Source of the DNA: CAG-791 sp963658695
Lineage (GTDB): Bacteria; Bacillota; Clostridia; Lachnospirales; Lachnospiraceae
Assembly: GCA_963658695.1 (NCBI GenBank)
Contig: CAVKRN010000007.1
Coordinates: forward strand, 1 to 61,254
DNA: 61,254 nucleotides
Direction: 5' to 3'
Each line of letters opens with the position of its first letter. Position 1 is the stretch's first letter. The notes beneath the pieces are model-generated. The model was given only the letters and a program-made list of their open reading frames with translations, ran no database searches and was not told the DNA's origin. Both the position numbers and the translations under genes were made by a program. Positions 43,876-52,074 of this stretch are shown one piece after another.

Positions 43876-44670
43876 ATGAGCAAGGGAATGAATAATGTAC
43901 AGCTTCTGGACAAGACCAGAAAAATCGAACGGCTTCTGCACAACAACAGCACCGGAAAGGTTGTCTTCAACGACATCTGTGAGGTACTGAGTGAGATTAT
44001 GGAGAGCAACGTTCTGGTGCTGTCTCACAAGGGAAAGATCATTGGCGTTTCGGAGCGGGAAGATATTTCTCCCATTGGCGCGCTCGGTCAGGAAGGCCTT
44101 GGCGAAGTGATTGATAAGGCATTAAACGAGCGCCTTCTGGCAATCCTTTCCACAAACGAGAATGTCATGCTCGGCGCGCTGGGATTTGATGCCGAGGAAT
44201 CGGAGCACAACGCAATCATCTGCCCGATTGAAATTGCCGGAGAGCGTCTGGGGACGGTCTTTATGTACAACCAGGGACGTCCCTACGACATTGATGACAT
44301 CATTATCTGTGAATACGGCACGACGGTAGTCGGTCTGGAAATGCTGCGGGCAGTATCGGAGGAGTCTGCCGAGGAGAACCGCAGAACCGCCATTGTGAAA
44401 TCGGCATTTTCCACGCTGTCCTATACAGAAATCCAGGCAATTCTGCACATCTTCGAAGAGATGGACGGCAAGAGAGAAGGGATTCTGGTTGCCTCCAAGA
44501 TCGCGGACAAGGCTGGCATTACGCGTTCGGTTATTGTCAATGCGCTTCGTAAGTTCGAATCCGCCGGTGTCATTGAGTCCCGCTCCTCCGGGATGAAGGG
44601 GACTTATATCAAGGTTCTGAATGATGCGGTGTACCACGAGCTGGACACCATGCGCACGAGAGTCGGATGA
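43876..44670 (+). CDS. codY: GTP- and branched-chain-amino-acid-sensing pleiotropic regulator CodY
   Basis: This 264-residue repressor controls nutrient-limitation genes in low-GC Gram-positives. An N-terminal GAF domain (about 1-155, VQLLDKTRKIERLL start) senses branched-chain amino acids. The C-terminal winged helix contains ASKIADKAGITRSVIVNALRK. The ATG at 43876 follows GGGAGAG. The ATG at 43888 is an alternative, and the upstream start at 43831 overlaps topA. It is probably cotranscribed with topA. No clear CodY box was seen in the window. Confidence 0.95.
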   Translation: MSKGMNNVQLLDKTRKIERLLHNNSTGKVVFNDICEVLSEIMESNVLVLSHKGKIIGVSEREDISPIGALGQEGLGEVIDKALNERLLAILSTNENVMLGALGFDAEESEHNAIICPIEIAGERLGTVFMYNQGRPYDIDDIIICEYGTTVVGLEMLRAVSEESAEENRRTAIVKSAFSTLSYTEIQAILHIFEEMDGKREGILVASKIADKAGITRSVIVNALRKFESAGVIESRSSGMKGTYIKVLNDAVYHELDTMRTRVG

Positions 44671-44671
44671 G

Positions 44672-44913
44672 GTTGCAGTACACACGCTCGCCAGTGACGG
44701 GGCCTGGCGGAGGTGTCCGGTTCGGGGAAGCCACGCTGACTTCGTCAGCTACGAGATGGCCTGACGGCCACTCGGAAAAGAATGGCTCCCCTGCGGGCCT
44801 AACGGTGCATAAGCTCGCACAGGACGCTCGCAAGCACCGAGGCTCACTCGGAAGGCCCCGAACCCGGACATCCATCCGCCACCCTGTCACTTGGCGGGCG
44901 TCTGGATAGTAAC
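44672..44913 (+). other. Very long imperfect inverted repeat between codY and rpsB
   Basis: Right after the codY stop, the two ends pair: 44685-44702 with 44882-44900 (18 pairs, one bulge), 44705-44711 with 44875-44881, 44712-44720 with 44864-44872, and 44721-44727 with 44856-44862. The 126-nt centre folds into separate hairpins, including GCTGAC/GTCAGC near 44735-44749, CGAG-TGGCC/GGCCA-CTCG near 44752-44774 and GTGC/GCAC near 44805-44820. It resembles the hairpin upstream of rpoB in size and position, but not in sequence. No T-run ends it. Confidence 0.75.
44873..44912 (+). repeat. Palindromic 40-nt repeat, copy 2
   Basis: It matches copy 1 (41402-41441) at 35 of 40 positions. It also forms the right arm of the long codY-rpsB hairpin. 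Confidence 0.75.
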
Positions 44914-44915
44914 AG

Positions 44916-44935
44916 CCCTGTCGCTTGGCTGGCGG
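44916..44935 (+). repeat. Palindromic repeat, partial copy 3
   Basis: CCCTGTCGCTTGGCTGGCG is identical to the core of copy 1. It follows copy 2 after a few bases, giving a tandem arrangement in front of the rpsB promoter. Confidence 0.7.
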
Positions 44936-44954
44936 AGAGAGAATTAACTTTGTC

Positions 44955-44983
44955 TTGCACGCTGCGGCATGGTGTGATATGCT
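44955..44983 (+). promoter_or_regulatory. Predicted rpsB-tsf promoter
   Basis: TTGCAC at 44955-44960 and TATGCT at 44978-44983 are spaced by 17 bp. A partly similar second pair, TTGCAA at 44983 and TATGCT at 45004, has only 15 bp between them, suggesting a local duplication. Confidence 0.6.
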
Positions 44984-45035
44984 TGCAAAGCTGCGCGGTG
45001 TAGTATGCTCGTGTCCGAGCAAACGCTGCGCAGTG

Positions 45036-45110
45036 AAGGACTATCAAACACGTACTTCCAGCAGGTGCCGGTGGCCGAAAGGCTGGCATAGTCCTTGGAG
45101 GATTTCATCC
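45036..45110 (+). promoter_or_regulatory. Structured rpsB leader, possible S2-binding element
   Basis: A perfect 9-bp helix (45036-45044 with 45088-45096) encloses CCAGC/GCTGG (45058-45062 with 45082-45086) and a GGCC-GAAA-GGCT hairpin. A small GGAT/ATCC stem follows. Autoregulation of rpsB by S2 is known in other bacteria. Here it is inferred from position and structure. Confidence 0.55.
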
Positions 45111-45180
45111 TTTGCTGCGAAACGAAGTGCGGACGGCCGGTTGCTCCCGGCGAATAAACCAAGTTATGGAGGATAATAAA

Positions 45181-45957
45181 ATGAGCGTAGTATCTATGAA
45201 GGAACTGCTTGAGGCAGGTGTACACTTTGGTCATCAGACCCGTCGCTGGAACCCGAAGATGGCTCCCTACATCTTCACCGAGCGCAACGGAATCCACATC
45301 ATCGACCTTCAGAAGTCGGTTGTAAAGGTGGATGAGGCTTACAAGGCAGTATTTGAGATCGCAGAGCAGGGCGGCACCATCCTGTTCGTCGGAACCAAGA
45401 AGCAGGCGCAGGATTCCGTAAAGGCTGAGGCAGAGCGCTGCGGCATGTACTATGTTAACCACAGATGGCTTGGCGGTATGCTTACCAACTTCAAGACCAT
45501 CCAGACCAGAATTGATCGTCTCAACAAGATCAACGAGATGGAAAGCGACGGAACCTTCGACGTACTTCCCAAGAAGGAAGTTGCTGCTCTTAAGAAGGAG
45601 CAGGAGAAGCTTCAGGCGAACATCGGTGGTATCACCACCATGGCTCACATCCCGGATGCCATCTTCGTTGTAGATCCTAAGAAGGAAAAGATCTGCGTAA
45701 ACGAGGCACACAGCCTTGGCATTACTCTGATCGGTATTGCAGATACCAACTGCGATCCGGATGAGCTGGACTACATCATCCCCGGCAATGACGATGCAAT
45801 TCGTGCCGTAAAGCTTCTGTGCTCCAAGATGGCAGATGCTGTTATCGAGGCTCGTCAGGGCGAGGAGAATGTTGCTGCAGATGCGCAGGGACAGGATGCT
45901 CTGGCAGCAGAGTCCGCAGCAAGTGAGGCAGAGCAGGCTGCAGAGGGAACTCTGTAA
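45181..45957 (+). CDS. rpsB: 30S ribosomal protein S2
   Basis: This 258-residue protein binds late to the 30S subunit near S1. The MKELLEAGVHFGHQTRRWNP start and NHRWLGGMLTNFKTI block are diagnostic. The Ala/Glu-rich C-terminal tail is not conserved. The ATG at 45181 follows GGAGGATAATAAA. The upstream in-frame start at 45112 lies inside the leader and is rejected. Confidence 0.97.
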   Translation: MSVVSMKELLEAGVHFGHQTRRWNPKMAPYIFTERNGIHIIDLQKSVVKVDEAYKAVFEIAEQGGTILFVGTKKQAQDSVKAEAERCGMYYVNHRWLGGMLTNFKTIQTRIDRLNKINEMESDGTFDVLPKKEVAALKKEQEKLQANIGGITTMAHIPDAIFVVDPKKEKICVNEAHSLGITLIGIADTNCDPDELDYIIPGNDDAIRAVKLLCSKMADAVIEARQGEENVAADAQGQDALAAESAASEAEQAAEGTL

Positions 45958-45999
45958 TCCGGGCGGTAACGTAAAAGGTACAAAACAGATCGACTCGTT

Positions 46000-46026
46000 C
46001 AAAGGCTCGCACCCAGCGAGCCTTTG
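46000..46026 (+). promoter_or_regulatory. Hairpin in the rpsB-tsf spacer
   Basis: A perfect 11-bp stem (46000-46010 with 46016-46026) with a 5-nt loop but no T-run. It may reduce read-through into tsf or stabilise the upstream message. Confidence 0.55.
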
Positions 46027-46058
46027 GTTGGCCGCAGAGCGCGGCATAGGAGGTTATT

Positions 46059-47009
46059 ATGGCAATCACAGCAGCTCAGGTAAAAGAGCTTAGAGAGATG
46101 ACCGGTGCCGGCATCATGGAGTGCAAGAAGGCACTGACAGAGACCAACGGCAATACCGAGGAGGCAGTAGAGCTTCTTCGCAAGGCTGGCGCTGCAAAGG
46201 CTGAGAAGAAGGCCAATCGTATCGCAGCAGAGGGCCTTTGCTATGTAGCACAGACCGAGGACAACAAGGCAGCTGTTGTTGAGGTAAATTCCGAGACTGA
46301 TTTCGTTGCCAGCAACGCTACCTTCAAGGAGTACGTACAGAAGGTCGCAAACGCAGCACTTGCTACAGAGGCTTCGGATCTGGAAGGCTTCCTGGCAGAC
46401 AAGTGGCCGGAGGATGCTTCCAAGACAGTCAGCGAGAGCCTTGTAGATATGATCGCTGTTATCTCTGAGAAGCTTTCCATTCGTCGTTTCGAGAAGGTGG
46501 AAGCTGCTAACGGCATCGTTGCTTCGTATGTGCACGGCGCAGGACGCATCGCTGTTCTGGTTGAGGCAGAGACGGATGTTGTAAACGAGGAGATTAAGGA
46601 AGCTGTCCGCAACGTAGCAATGCAGGTTGCTGCTCTGTCTCCGAAGTATGTCAGCGAGGAGGACATCCCGGCAGACGTTCGTGAGCACGAGAAGGAGATC
46701 CTTCTGGCACAGGCCGTTGCTGAGAATGAGGCTCTTCCGGAGAACAAGAGAAAGCCGCAGCAGATTCTGGAGAAGATGCTGGTTGGCCGTCTGAATAAGG
46801 AATTTAAGGAAATCTGCCTGAATGACCAGGTTTATGTAAAGGCAGAGGATGGCAAGCAGTCCGTTGCTGCATACGTTGCTGAGGTCGGCAAGAAGAACGG
46901 CGCGAACATCACCATTAAGAAGTTCGTTCGCTATGAGACCGGCGAGGGAATGGAGCATAAGGAAGAGAACTTTGCCAAGGAAGTTATGGAGCAGGTTGGT
47001 AAGGCCTGA
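46059..47009 (+). CDS. tsf: Translation elongation factor Ts
   Basis: This 316-residue factor recharges EF-Tu with GTP. The N-terminal UBA-like region reads VKELREMTGAGIMECKKAL, and the EF-Tu-contacting TDFVASN motif is at residues 80-86. Length is somewhat above the usual 290-300. AGGAGG precedes the ATG. A strong terminator closes the rpsB-tsf operon. Confidence 0.97.
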   Translation: MAITAAQVKELREMTGAGIMECKKALTETNGNTEEAVELLRKAGAAKAEKKANRIAAEGLCYVAQTEDNKAAVVEVNSETDFVASNATFKEYVQKVANAALATEASDLEGFLADKWPEDASKTVSESLVDMIAVISEKLSIRRFEKVEAANGIVASYVHGAGRIAVLVEAETDVVNEEIKEAVRNVAMQVAALSPKYVSEEDIPADVREHEKEILLAQAVAENEALPENKRKPQQILEKMLVGRLNKEFKEICLNDQVYVKAEDGKQSVAAYVAEVGKKNGANITIKKFVRYETGEGMEHKEENFAKEVMEQVGKA

Positions 47010-47065
47010 GCCCTTCTGAACAGTTACCTTGGAAGTAATCCGTTCGTTCACATGGTGACGAGAGA

Positions 47066-47104
47066 GCCGGAGGGCATGCATTACGCTGCCCTCCGGCCTT
47101 TTTT
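47066..47104 (+). terminator. rpsB-tsf operon terminator
   Basis: A perfect 11-bp GC-rich stem (47066-47076 with 47087-47097) followed by TTTTTT. Confidence 0.9.
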
Positions 47105-47127
47105 CCGTTTCCCATGGAGGAAAGATA

Positions 47128-47850
47128 ATGAAATTCAACAAAATAAATGAAACAACCATCAATTGCATTATCTCGGAGGAGGAGCTGGAAGGCAGCGGCA
47201 TTACTGTGGATGATATCATCAGCCGTCAGTCGAAGGCCCTTGAGTATTTGCGGCGGGTGGTGATGGAGGCGGTTCGCCAGGAGAATTTTCACATGGACGC
47301 AGCCTTTACATCGATGAAGATCGGTGTCATGATGGACGGCTCTCTTTCATTGACGATTTCCAGCGGCGATCCTTCGGAGCAGGAAAGTGCTTCGGATCCT
47401 TTGGCGGCAGCCAAGTCTGCGATTGAGGCGCTGCTTTCTTCCATAAAGGAGAATGCGTCGCAGGAGGATGAAGCACTTCCCAAGGAGGAGGCGTTACAGC
47501 CAAATGGCCAAGAAATGAAGCAGGCGGATGAGAGCGTTTCCTCGAACCGGCAGAGGCGCCTGCAATACTGTTATACGTTCCTGTCCATGGCAGATGTCAT
47601 TGAGTGCTGCCGCAGAATTCCGGGAACATGGAATCTCACATCCTCTCTTTGGAAGAATGAGGAAGAGGGTATCTATGAGCTCCTTCTGTCCTCCCGGCCG
47701 GAGGAAGCACAGCCTTTTGAAAAGGCACTTATGGCAATGAATGAATTCGGCAGTCTTGCAGACGCACCTGCGGAGGCGGCTGCCTACATTATGGAGCACG
47801 ACAAATGCATTCTGAAAGAAAACGCGGCGGCGCAGCTGGCCAGCATGTAG
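47128..47850 (+). CDS. mecA: MecA-family adaptor protein
   Basis: This 240-residue acidic protein starts MKFNKINETTINCIISEEEL, the pattern of MecA/YpbH adaptors that hand substrates to ClpC. The N-terminal domain (about 1-90) binds substrate, and the C-terminal domain (about 145-235) matches the ClpC-binding part (CYTFLSMADVIECCRRI ... SSLWKNEEEGIYELLL). A low-complexity linker of about 50 residues separates them. GGAGGAAAG precedes the ATG just after the tsf terminator. Specific substrates are unknown. Confidence 0.7.
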   Translation: MKFNKINETTINCIISEEELEGSGITVDDIISRQSKALEYLRRVVMEAVRQENFHMDAAFTSMKIGVMMDGSLSLTISSGDPSEQESASDPLAAAKSAIEALLSSIKENASQEDEALPKEEALQPNGQEMKQADESVSSNRQRRLQYCYTFLSMADVIECCRRIPGTWNLTSSLWKNEEEGIYELLLSSRPEEAQPFEKALMAMNEFGSLADAPAEAAAYIMEHDKCILKENAAAQLASM

Positions 47851-48560
47851 AGGGAATTCGGCTGAATAAGTTCATCGCTTCCTCCGGTCTGTATTCCCGG
47901 CGGGAAGCGGATCGCCTGATGGAGATGGGCGAGGTTACGGTAGATGACAAGCCGGCACAGCCCGGTATGCGGATCAACGGTACAGAGAAGGTAAAGGTAA
48001 AGGATCAGATCATCCGTCCTCAGAACCGGAAGGTGGTTGTGGCCTATTATAAGCCGGTCGGAGTGACCGTGACGCGCAGCGATCCCTATGCGCGGGTAAC
48101 GCTGGAGGATGTGTTTCACTATCCGATGCACCTTACCTACGCAGGCCGTCTGGATCGTGATTCCGAGGGGCTGCTTCTGATGACCAACGACGGGGAACTG
48201 ATCGATGCTATGATGCGCTCCGCCAATGAGCATGAGAAGGAGTACATTGTACGCACCCGGGGGAAAATCAGTGATGAGGATCTCCACCAGATGTCCAAGG
48301 GAATCTGGCTGAAGGATCTCGAAATGAAAACCAGGCCTTGTCGCATTGAGCGGTTGGGTGATTATACCTTCCGCATTGTATTGACACAGGGGTTGAATCG
48401 ACAGATTCGGCGGATGTGCAAGGCGCGGGGGCATGAAGTGAAAACGCTTAAGCGTGTGCGGGTTCTGAACATTACCACCAAGGGCCTTCAGCCCGGGATG
48501 CAGCGTGAGCTGTCGCAGGACGAGATACAAAAGCTCTACGAAATGGCAGGTCTGGCATGA
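47805..48560 (+). CDS. rluF: 23S rRNA pseudouridine synthase, RluF/RsuA family
   Basis: This 251-residue protein has an N-terminal S4 RNA-binding domain (about 18-65, RLNKFIASSGLYSRREADR) and a catalytic domain with Asp117 in AGRLDRDSEGLLLMTNDGEL and QGLNRQIRRMCK. The spacing and the NEHEKEYIV block favour RluF over RluB, but the exact target base is not certain. The ATG at 47805 lies inside the end of mecA, overlapping by 46 nt, and follows GGAG. Its stop overlaps ligA as ATGA. Confidence 0.85.
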   Translation: MHSERKRGGAAGQHVEGIRLNKFIASSGLYSRREADRLMEMGEVTVDDKPAQPGMRINGTEKVKVKDQIIRPQNRKVVVAYYKPVGVTVTRSDPYARVTLEDVFHYPMHLTYAGRLDRDSEGLLLMTNDGELIDAMMRSANEHEKEYIVRTRGKISDEDLHQMSKGIWLKDLEMKTRPCRIERLGDYTFRIVLTQGLNRQIRRMCKARGHEVKTLKRVRVLNITTKGLQPGMQRELSQDEIQKLYEMAGLA

Positions 48561-50566
48561 CATACGCGGAATACAAAGAGCTCCAGAGCACCATCGAGGA
48601 GCATATGGACCGGTATTATAATCAGGATGATCCCAGCATCAGCGATTACGAATACGATCAGCTGATGCTGCGCCTGAAGGCGGCGGAGAAGGAGCACCCG
48701 GACTGGATTACGCCGGATTCACCGTCCCAGAAGGTGGGCGGAAGTGTAAAGCGAGAGGCGGGTGTCAAGGTTACCCACGATGTTCCCATGCTCTCCATTG
48801 AGGATGTGTTTACGAAGGAGGCGGTCCTTTCCTGGGTGGGAAAGGTGCATGAGCGCTATCCGGATACGGCCTTTTCGGTAGAAGTGAAGGTGGACGGGCT
48901 TTCCATGTCGCTTCGCTATGAGCAAGAGGCAGACGGTAAGCTCCACCTCCGACTGGCGGAATCCCGGGGAGACGGACTTGTCGGGGAAGATGTGACGGTA
49001 AATGCCCGCGTCATTCCGGATGTTCCGGAGAGCATCGACCTTCCCTATGAGAGCCTGGAGCTTCGCGGCGAGGTTTATATGACCCACGAAGCCTTTGAGC
49101 GCTACAACGCGGCGATGGAAGAGCTTGGCAAAAAAACGGCGGCCAATCCCAGAAACCTTGCGGCCGGTACGCTCCGGCAGCTGGATGCGTCCATTACCAG
49201 ACAGCGCGGCCTGCGGATGTTCATGTTCAATGTACAAAGAGGGCCTGCGGATTTGATGGAAAGCCACACGAGGGCGATGGATATCCTGCAGAAGGCCGGT
49301 GTTGCGACAGTCTATCATAAGCGGTGCATCACACCCGAACAGGTCTGGGCGGCGATTGAAGAGATCGGAGCGATGCGTGAAACCCTCCCCTTTGATCTGG
49401 ACGGCGCGGTGGTGAAGCTGGACGACATATCGCTGCGGAATGAATTTCCGGCAGGGAGCAAGTATTCCAGCGGACACATCGCCTACAAATATCCGCCGGA
49501 GGAGAAGGTTGTAACCATGGACCGGATTCTGGTGGATGTTGGACGCACAGGAAAGCTGACCTTTACCGGGGAGTTCCATGACAGTGCGACCGGGAAGCCG
49601 GCGAAGCTTTGCGGGACCAGTGTCAGCAGAGCAACTCTCCACAATCAGGACTACATTACGCAGATGCAGATCGGAATCGGCGGCGAGTATCGTCTTTTTA
49701 AGAGCGGAGAGATTATTCCGAAGCTAAACGGGTGTGTTACACCGCCAAAGGCAGTGTTTGCAGCGCCTTGTGTCTGTCCCGTCTGCGGCGAGCCAGTAGT
49801 CCGGGAGGCGGATACGGCAGATATCCGATGCGTCAATCCCGGATGTCCGGCACAGCTGGTGAATTCTATTGCGTATTTTGCCTCCAGAGGCTGCATGAAC
49901 ATCATGGGGCTGGGGGAGACACTGGTGGAAGCACTGGTCAAGGAAGGGTATCTTCACAGTTATGCAGATATCTACCATCTAAAGGACTACCGCGAGGAGC
50001 TCATTGAGAAGGGACTGATCGGCAAGGAGAAGAATACCGACAAGGTGCTCGCAGCCATCGAGGCCTCCAAGAGCAATTCTCCGGTGCTGCTATTGACGGG
50101 ATTGGGAATCCGAAACTGCGGAAAAGCGGCAGCAAGAGAGATCCTGTCTCACTATGACAGTATCGATGCGCTGGCCGGTGCCTCCGCAGAGGAGCTGACC
50201 CGGATTCCGGACGTTGGTGAGACGACGGCCGGATGTATTCACGACTTTTTCGCTGCTCCGGCGACCGGCGAAATCCTGAATCAGCTGCGGGCGGCCGGCG
50301 TGAATCTGCAGATGGAGAAACCGGCGGAAACCACCGATGTACTGGCCGGTAAGACCTTTGTCGTCACCGGAACGCTTCCAACCCTTGGACGAAGAGAGGC
50401 AGAGGAGCTGATCCGGACAAATGGCGGCCGGGTTTCGGGCAGTGTTTCCAAAAAGACAAGCTATGTGCTGGCAGGAGAGGCGGCCGGTTCCAAGCTGACA
50501 AAGGCTACGGAGCTGGGAATTCCGGTGATCACCGAAGAAGAGCTCCGGGAGATGCTGCGTTACTAA
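48557..50566 (+). CDS. ligA: NAD-dependent DNA ligase
   Basis: This 669-residue ligase seals nicks in replication and repair. The adenylated Lys111 lies in VEVKVDGLSM. An OB fold, a four-cysteine zinc finger (CPVCGEPV ... CVNPGCPAQL), helix-hairpin-helix repeats and a C-terminal BRCT domain (TTDVLAGKTFVVTGTLP) follow in the standard order. The start overlaps the rluF stop. Length matches the family. Confidence 0.97.
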   Translation: MTYAEYKELQSTIEEHMDRYYNQDDPSISDYEYDQLMLRLKAAEKEHPDWITPDSPSQKVGGSVKREAGVKVTHDVPMLSIEDVFTKEAVLSWVGKVHERYPDTAFSVEVKVDGLSMSLRYEQEADGKLHLRLAESRGDGLVGEDVTVNARVIPDVPESIDLPYESLELRGEVYMTHEAFERYNAAMEELGKKTAANPRNLAAGTLRQLDASITRQRGLRMFMFNVQRGPADLMESHTRAMDILQKAGVATVYHKRCITPEQVWAAIEEIGAMRETLPFDLDGAVVKLDDISLRNEFPAGSKYSSGHIAYKYPPEEKVVTMDRILVDVGRTGKLTFTGEFHDSATGKPAKLCGTSVSRATLHNQDYITQMQIGIGGEYRLFKSGEIIPKLNGCVTPPKAVFAAPCVCPVCGEPVVREADTADIRCVNPGCPAQLVNSIAYFASRGCMNIMGLGETLVEALVKEGYLHSYADIYHLKDYREELIEKGLIGKEKNTDKVLAAIEASKSNSPVLLLTGLGIRNCGKAAAREILSHYDSIDALAGASAEELTRIPDVGETTAGCIHDFFAAPATGEILNQLRAAGVNLQMEKPAETTDVLAGKTFVVTGTLPTLGRREAEELIRTNGGRVSGSVSKKTSYVLAGEAAGSKLTKATELGIPVITEEELREMLRY

Positions 50567-50611
50567 ACAGTTACCGCTATTGTTACAGATGCAAAAGGAG
50601 AAGAGGCAGCT

Positions 50612-51520
50612 ATGCCGATACGTATTCAAAATGATCTTCCGGTGAAGGAAGAATTGGAAAAAGAGAATCTGTTCATTGTGGATGAGAACCGGGCGGCGCA
50701 TCAGGACATTCGTCCGCTGGAGATCTGTATTCTCAATCTCATGCCCAAAAAGGAGGATACCGAGCTGGATATCCTTCGAATGCTGAGCAACACTCCGATT
50801 CAGCTGAACATTACCTTTATGCGCATGAGCTCGCACATGAGCAGGAATACGTCGTATTCTCATCTGCATCAGTTCTATGTAAGCTTTGATGATTTAAAGG
50901 ACCGGCATTTTGATGGCCTGATTATCACCGGTGCACCGGTGGAGAAGCTGGCTTACGAAGAGGTGGACTACTGGAATGAGCTGTGCCGCGTGTTCGAATG
51001 GAGCAAAACAAACGTGACATCGACTCTGCACATCTGCTGGGGAGCACAGGCTGGGCTGTATTACCACTATGGGCTGCCGAAGGTTATGCTCCCGGGGAAA
51101 CTGTCCGGCGTCTACCTGCATGAGCTTCTGCACCGAAAGGATCCGCTGGTAAGAGGACTGGATGACATTTTTCTGATTCCCCACAGCCGGTATACGGAGG
51201 TTCCCGCTGCAGCCATTCATGCCTGCAGCCAGCTCAAGGTTCTGGCAGAGTCCAAGGAAGCCGGGGTACTTCTTTGCACCACAAAAGATGGGCGGCAGGT
51301 CTTTATTTTCGGTCATGGGGAATACGACCGCTATACGCTGCAGGGCGAATACGAGAGGGATCTCAAGAAGGGAATCGATCCGGACCTTCCGGTGAATTAT
51401 TTCCCCGACAATGATCCGCAAAAGCGTCCGCTCCTTCAGTGGAGAAGCGCGAGCCAGGCCATCTACAGCAATTGGATCAATTATTACGTATACCAGGCTA
51501 CGCCATACGATTGGGTCTGA
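50612..51520 (+). CDS. metA: Homoserine O-acyltransferase (predicted O-acetyltransferase)
   Basis: This 302-residue enzyme activates homoserine for methionine synthesis. The nucleophile Cys142 (HICWGAQAG) and the His235/Glu237 pair (GHGEYDR) are present. Residue 111 is Glu (TGAPVE). In characterised MetA enzymes, Glu at this position goes with acetyl-CoA use and Gly with succinyl-CoA, so O-acetylhomoserine is the likely product despite the MetA fold. AAAAGGAGAAGAGG precedes the ATG. No riboswitch fits in the 45-nt spacer after ligA. Confidence 0.93.
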   Translation: MPIRIQNDLPVKEELEKENLFIVDENRAAHQDIRPLEICILNLMPKKEDTELDILRMLSNTPIQLNITFMRMSSHMSRNTSYSHLHQFYVSFDDLKDRHFDGLIITGAPVEKLAYEEVDYWNELCRVFEWSKTNVTSTLHICWGAQAGLYYHYGLPKVMLPGKLSGVYLHELLHRKDPLVRGLDDIFLIPHSRYTEVPAAAIHACSQLKVLAESKEAGVLLCTTKDGRQVFIFGHGEYDRYTLQGEYERDLKKGIDPDLPVNYFPDNDPQKRPLLQWRSASQAIYSNWINYYVYQATPYDWV

Positions 51521-51654
51521 AATGGCCTAAAAACGTTGATTTTACGGGGACTGTGGGAGTTTTAAGGAATGACCGGAAATAGTCGCAAAAAGGCGTATTT
51601 AGCCACGAAAATGGTGTAAAAATGGTGTACGGCAGCGGTGTAAGAGGAAACCAG

Positions 51655-52005
51655 ATGGAGAAAGCAGATCCGACGCTTCATATGCGATTTGAACAGCAGA
51701 TTCCGGATTTTCTGGCGGATGAGCTCTCGAACCAGCATCTGGAGGATTTTCTGGAGCATTACGATACCTGCAAGATCTGCCGGGAGGAGCTTTCGGTTCG
51801 CTATCTGATCGGAGAGGGGCTTGCCAAGCTGGAAACCGGAGAGCCCTTCAACATGGAGAAGGAGCTTTCGGCGTACGTGCAGCTGGAGCGGAGCCGCCTG
51901 CGCCGCAGAGAGCACTTCGTGCAGCTGGCCATCGGATATGAGGTGCTGACGGTGGCGGTTTTTGCGGCTGCGGTTGTGGTCAGCATTGTAGTGGGAGTGT
52001 GGTAG
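51655..52005 (+). CDS. ZAS-type anti-sigma-like membrane protein
   Basis: This 116-residue protein has an N-terminal cytoplasmic part with His35-x3-Cys39-x2-Cys42 (in FLEHYDTCKIC), the zinc motif of ZAS/zf-HC2 anti-sigma factors. One transmembrane helix spans about residues 92-114. An in-frame ATG at 51622 lacks a good ribosome-binding site, while AGAGGA precedes 51655. No sigma-factor gene adjoins it, so the partner is unknown and an anti-sigma role is only inferred. Confidence 0.7.
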   Translation: MEKADPTLHMRFEQQIPDFLADELSNQHLEDFLEHYDTCKICREELSVRYLIGEGLAKLETGEPFNMEKELSAYVQLERSRLRRREHFVQLAIGYEVLTVAVFAAAVVVSIVVGVW

Positions 52006-52074
52006 GAATTCGGCGCCGCATCGACATTTTCCTTGGGAAGACCTTGATGCGCAGACCCAGAGAGGAATACTGCT

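Noticed and set aside
44667..44909. 80-codon ORF overlapping the codY stop
   Set aside because: It coincides with the giant inverted repeat, its product is low-complexity and Arg/Gly/Pro-rich, and no suitable ribosome-binding site is present.
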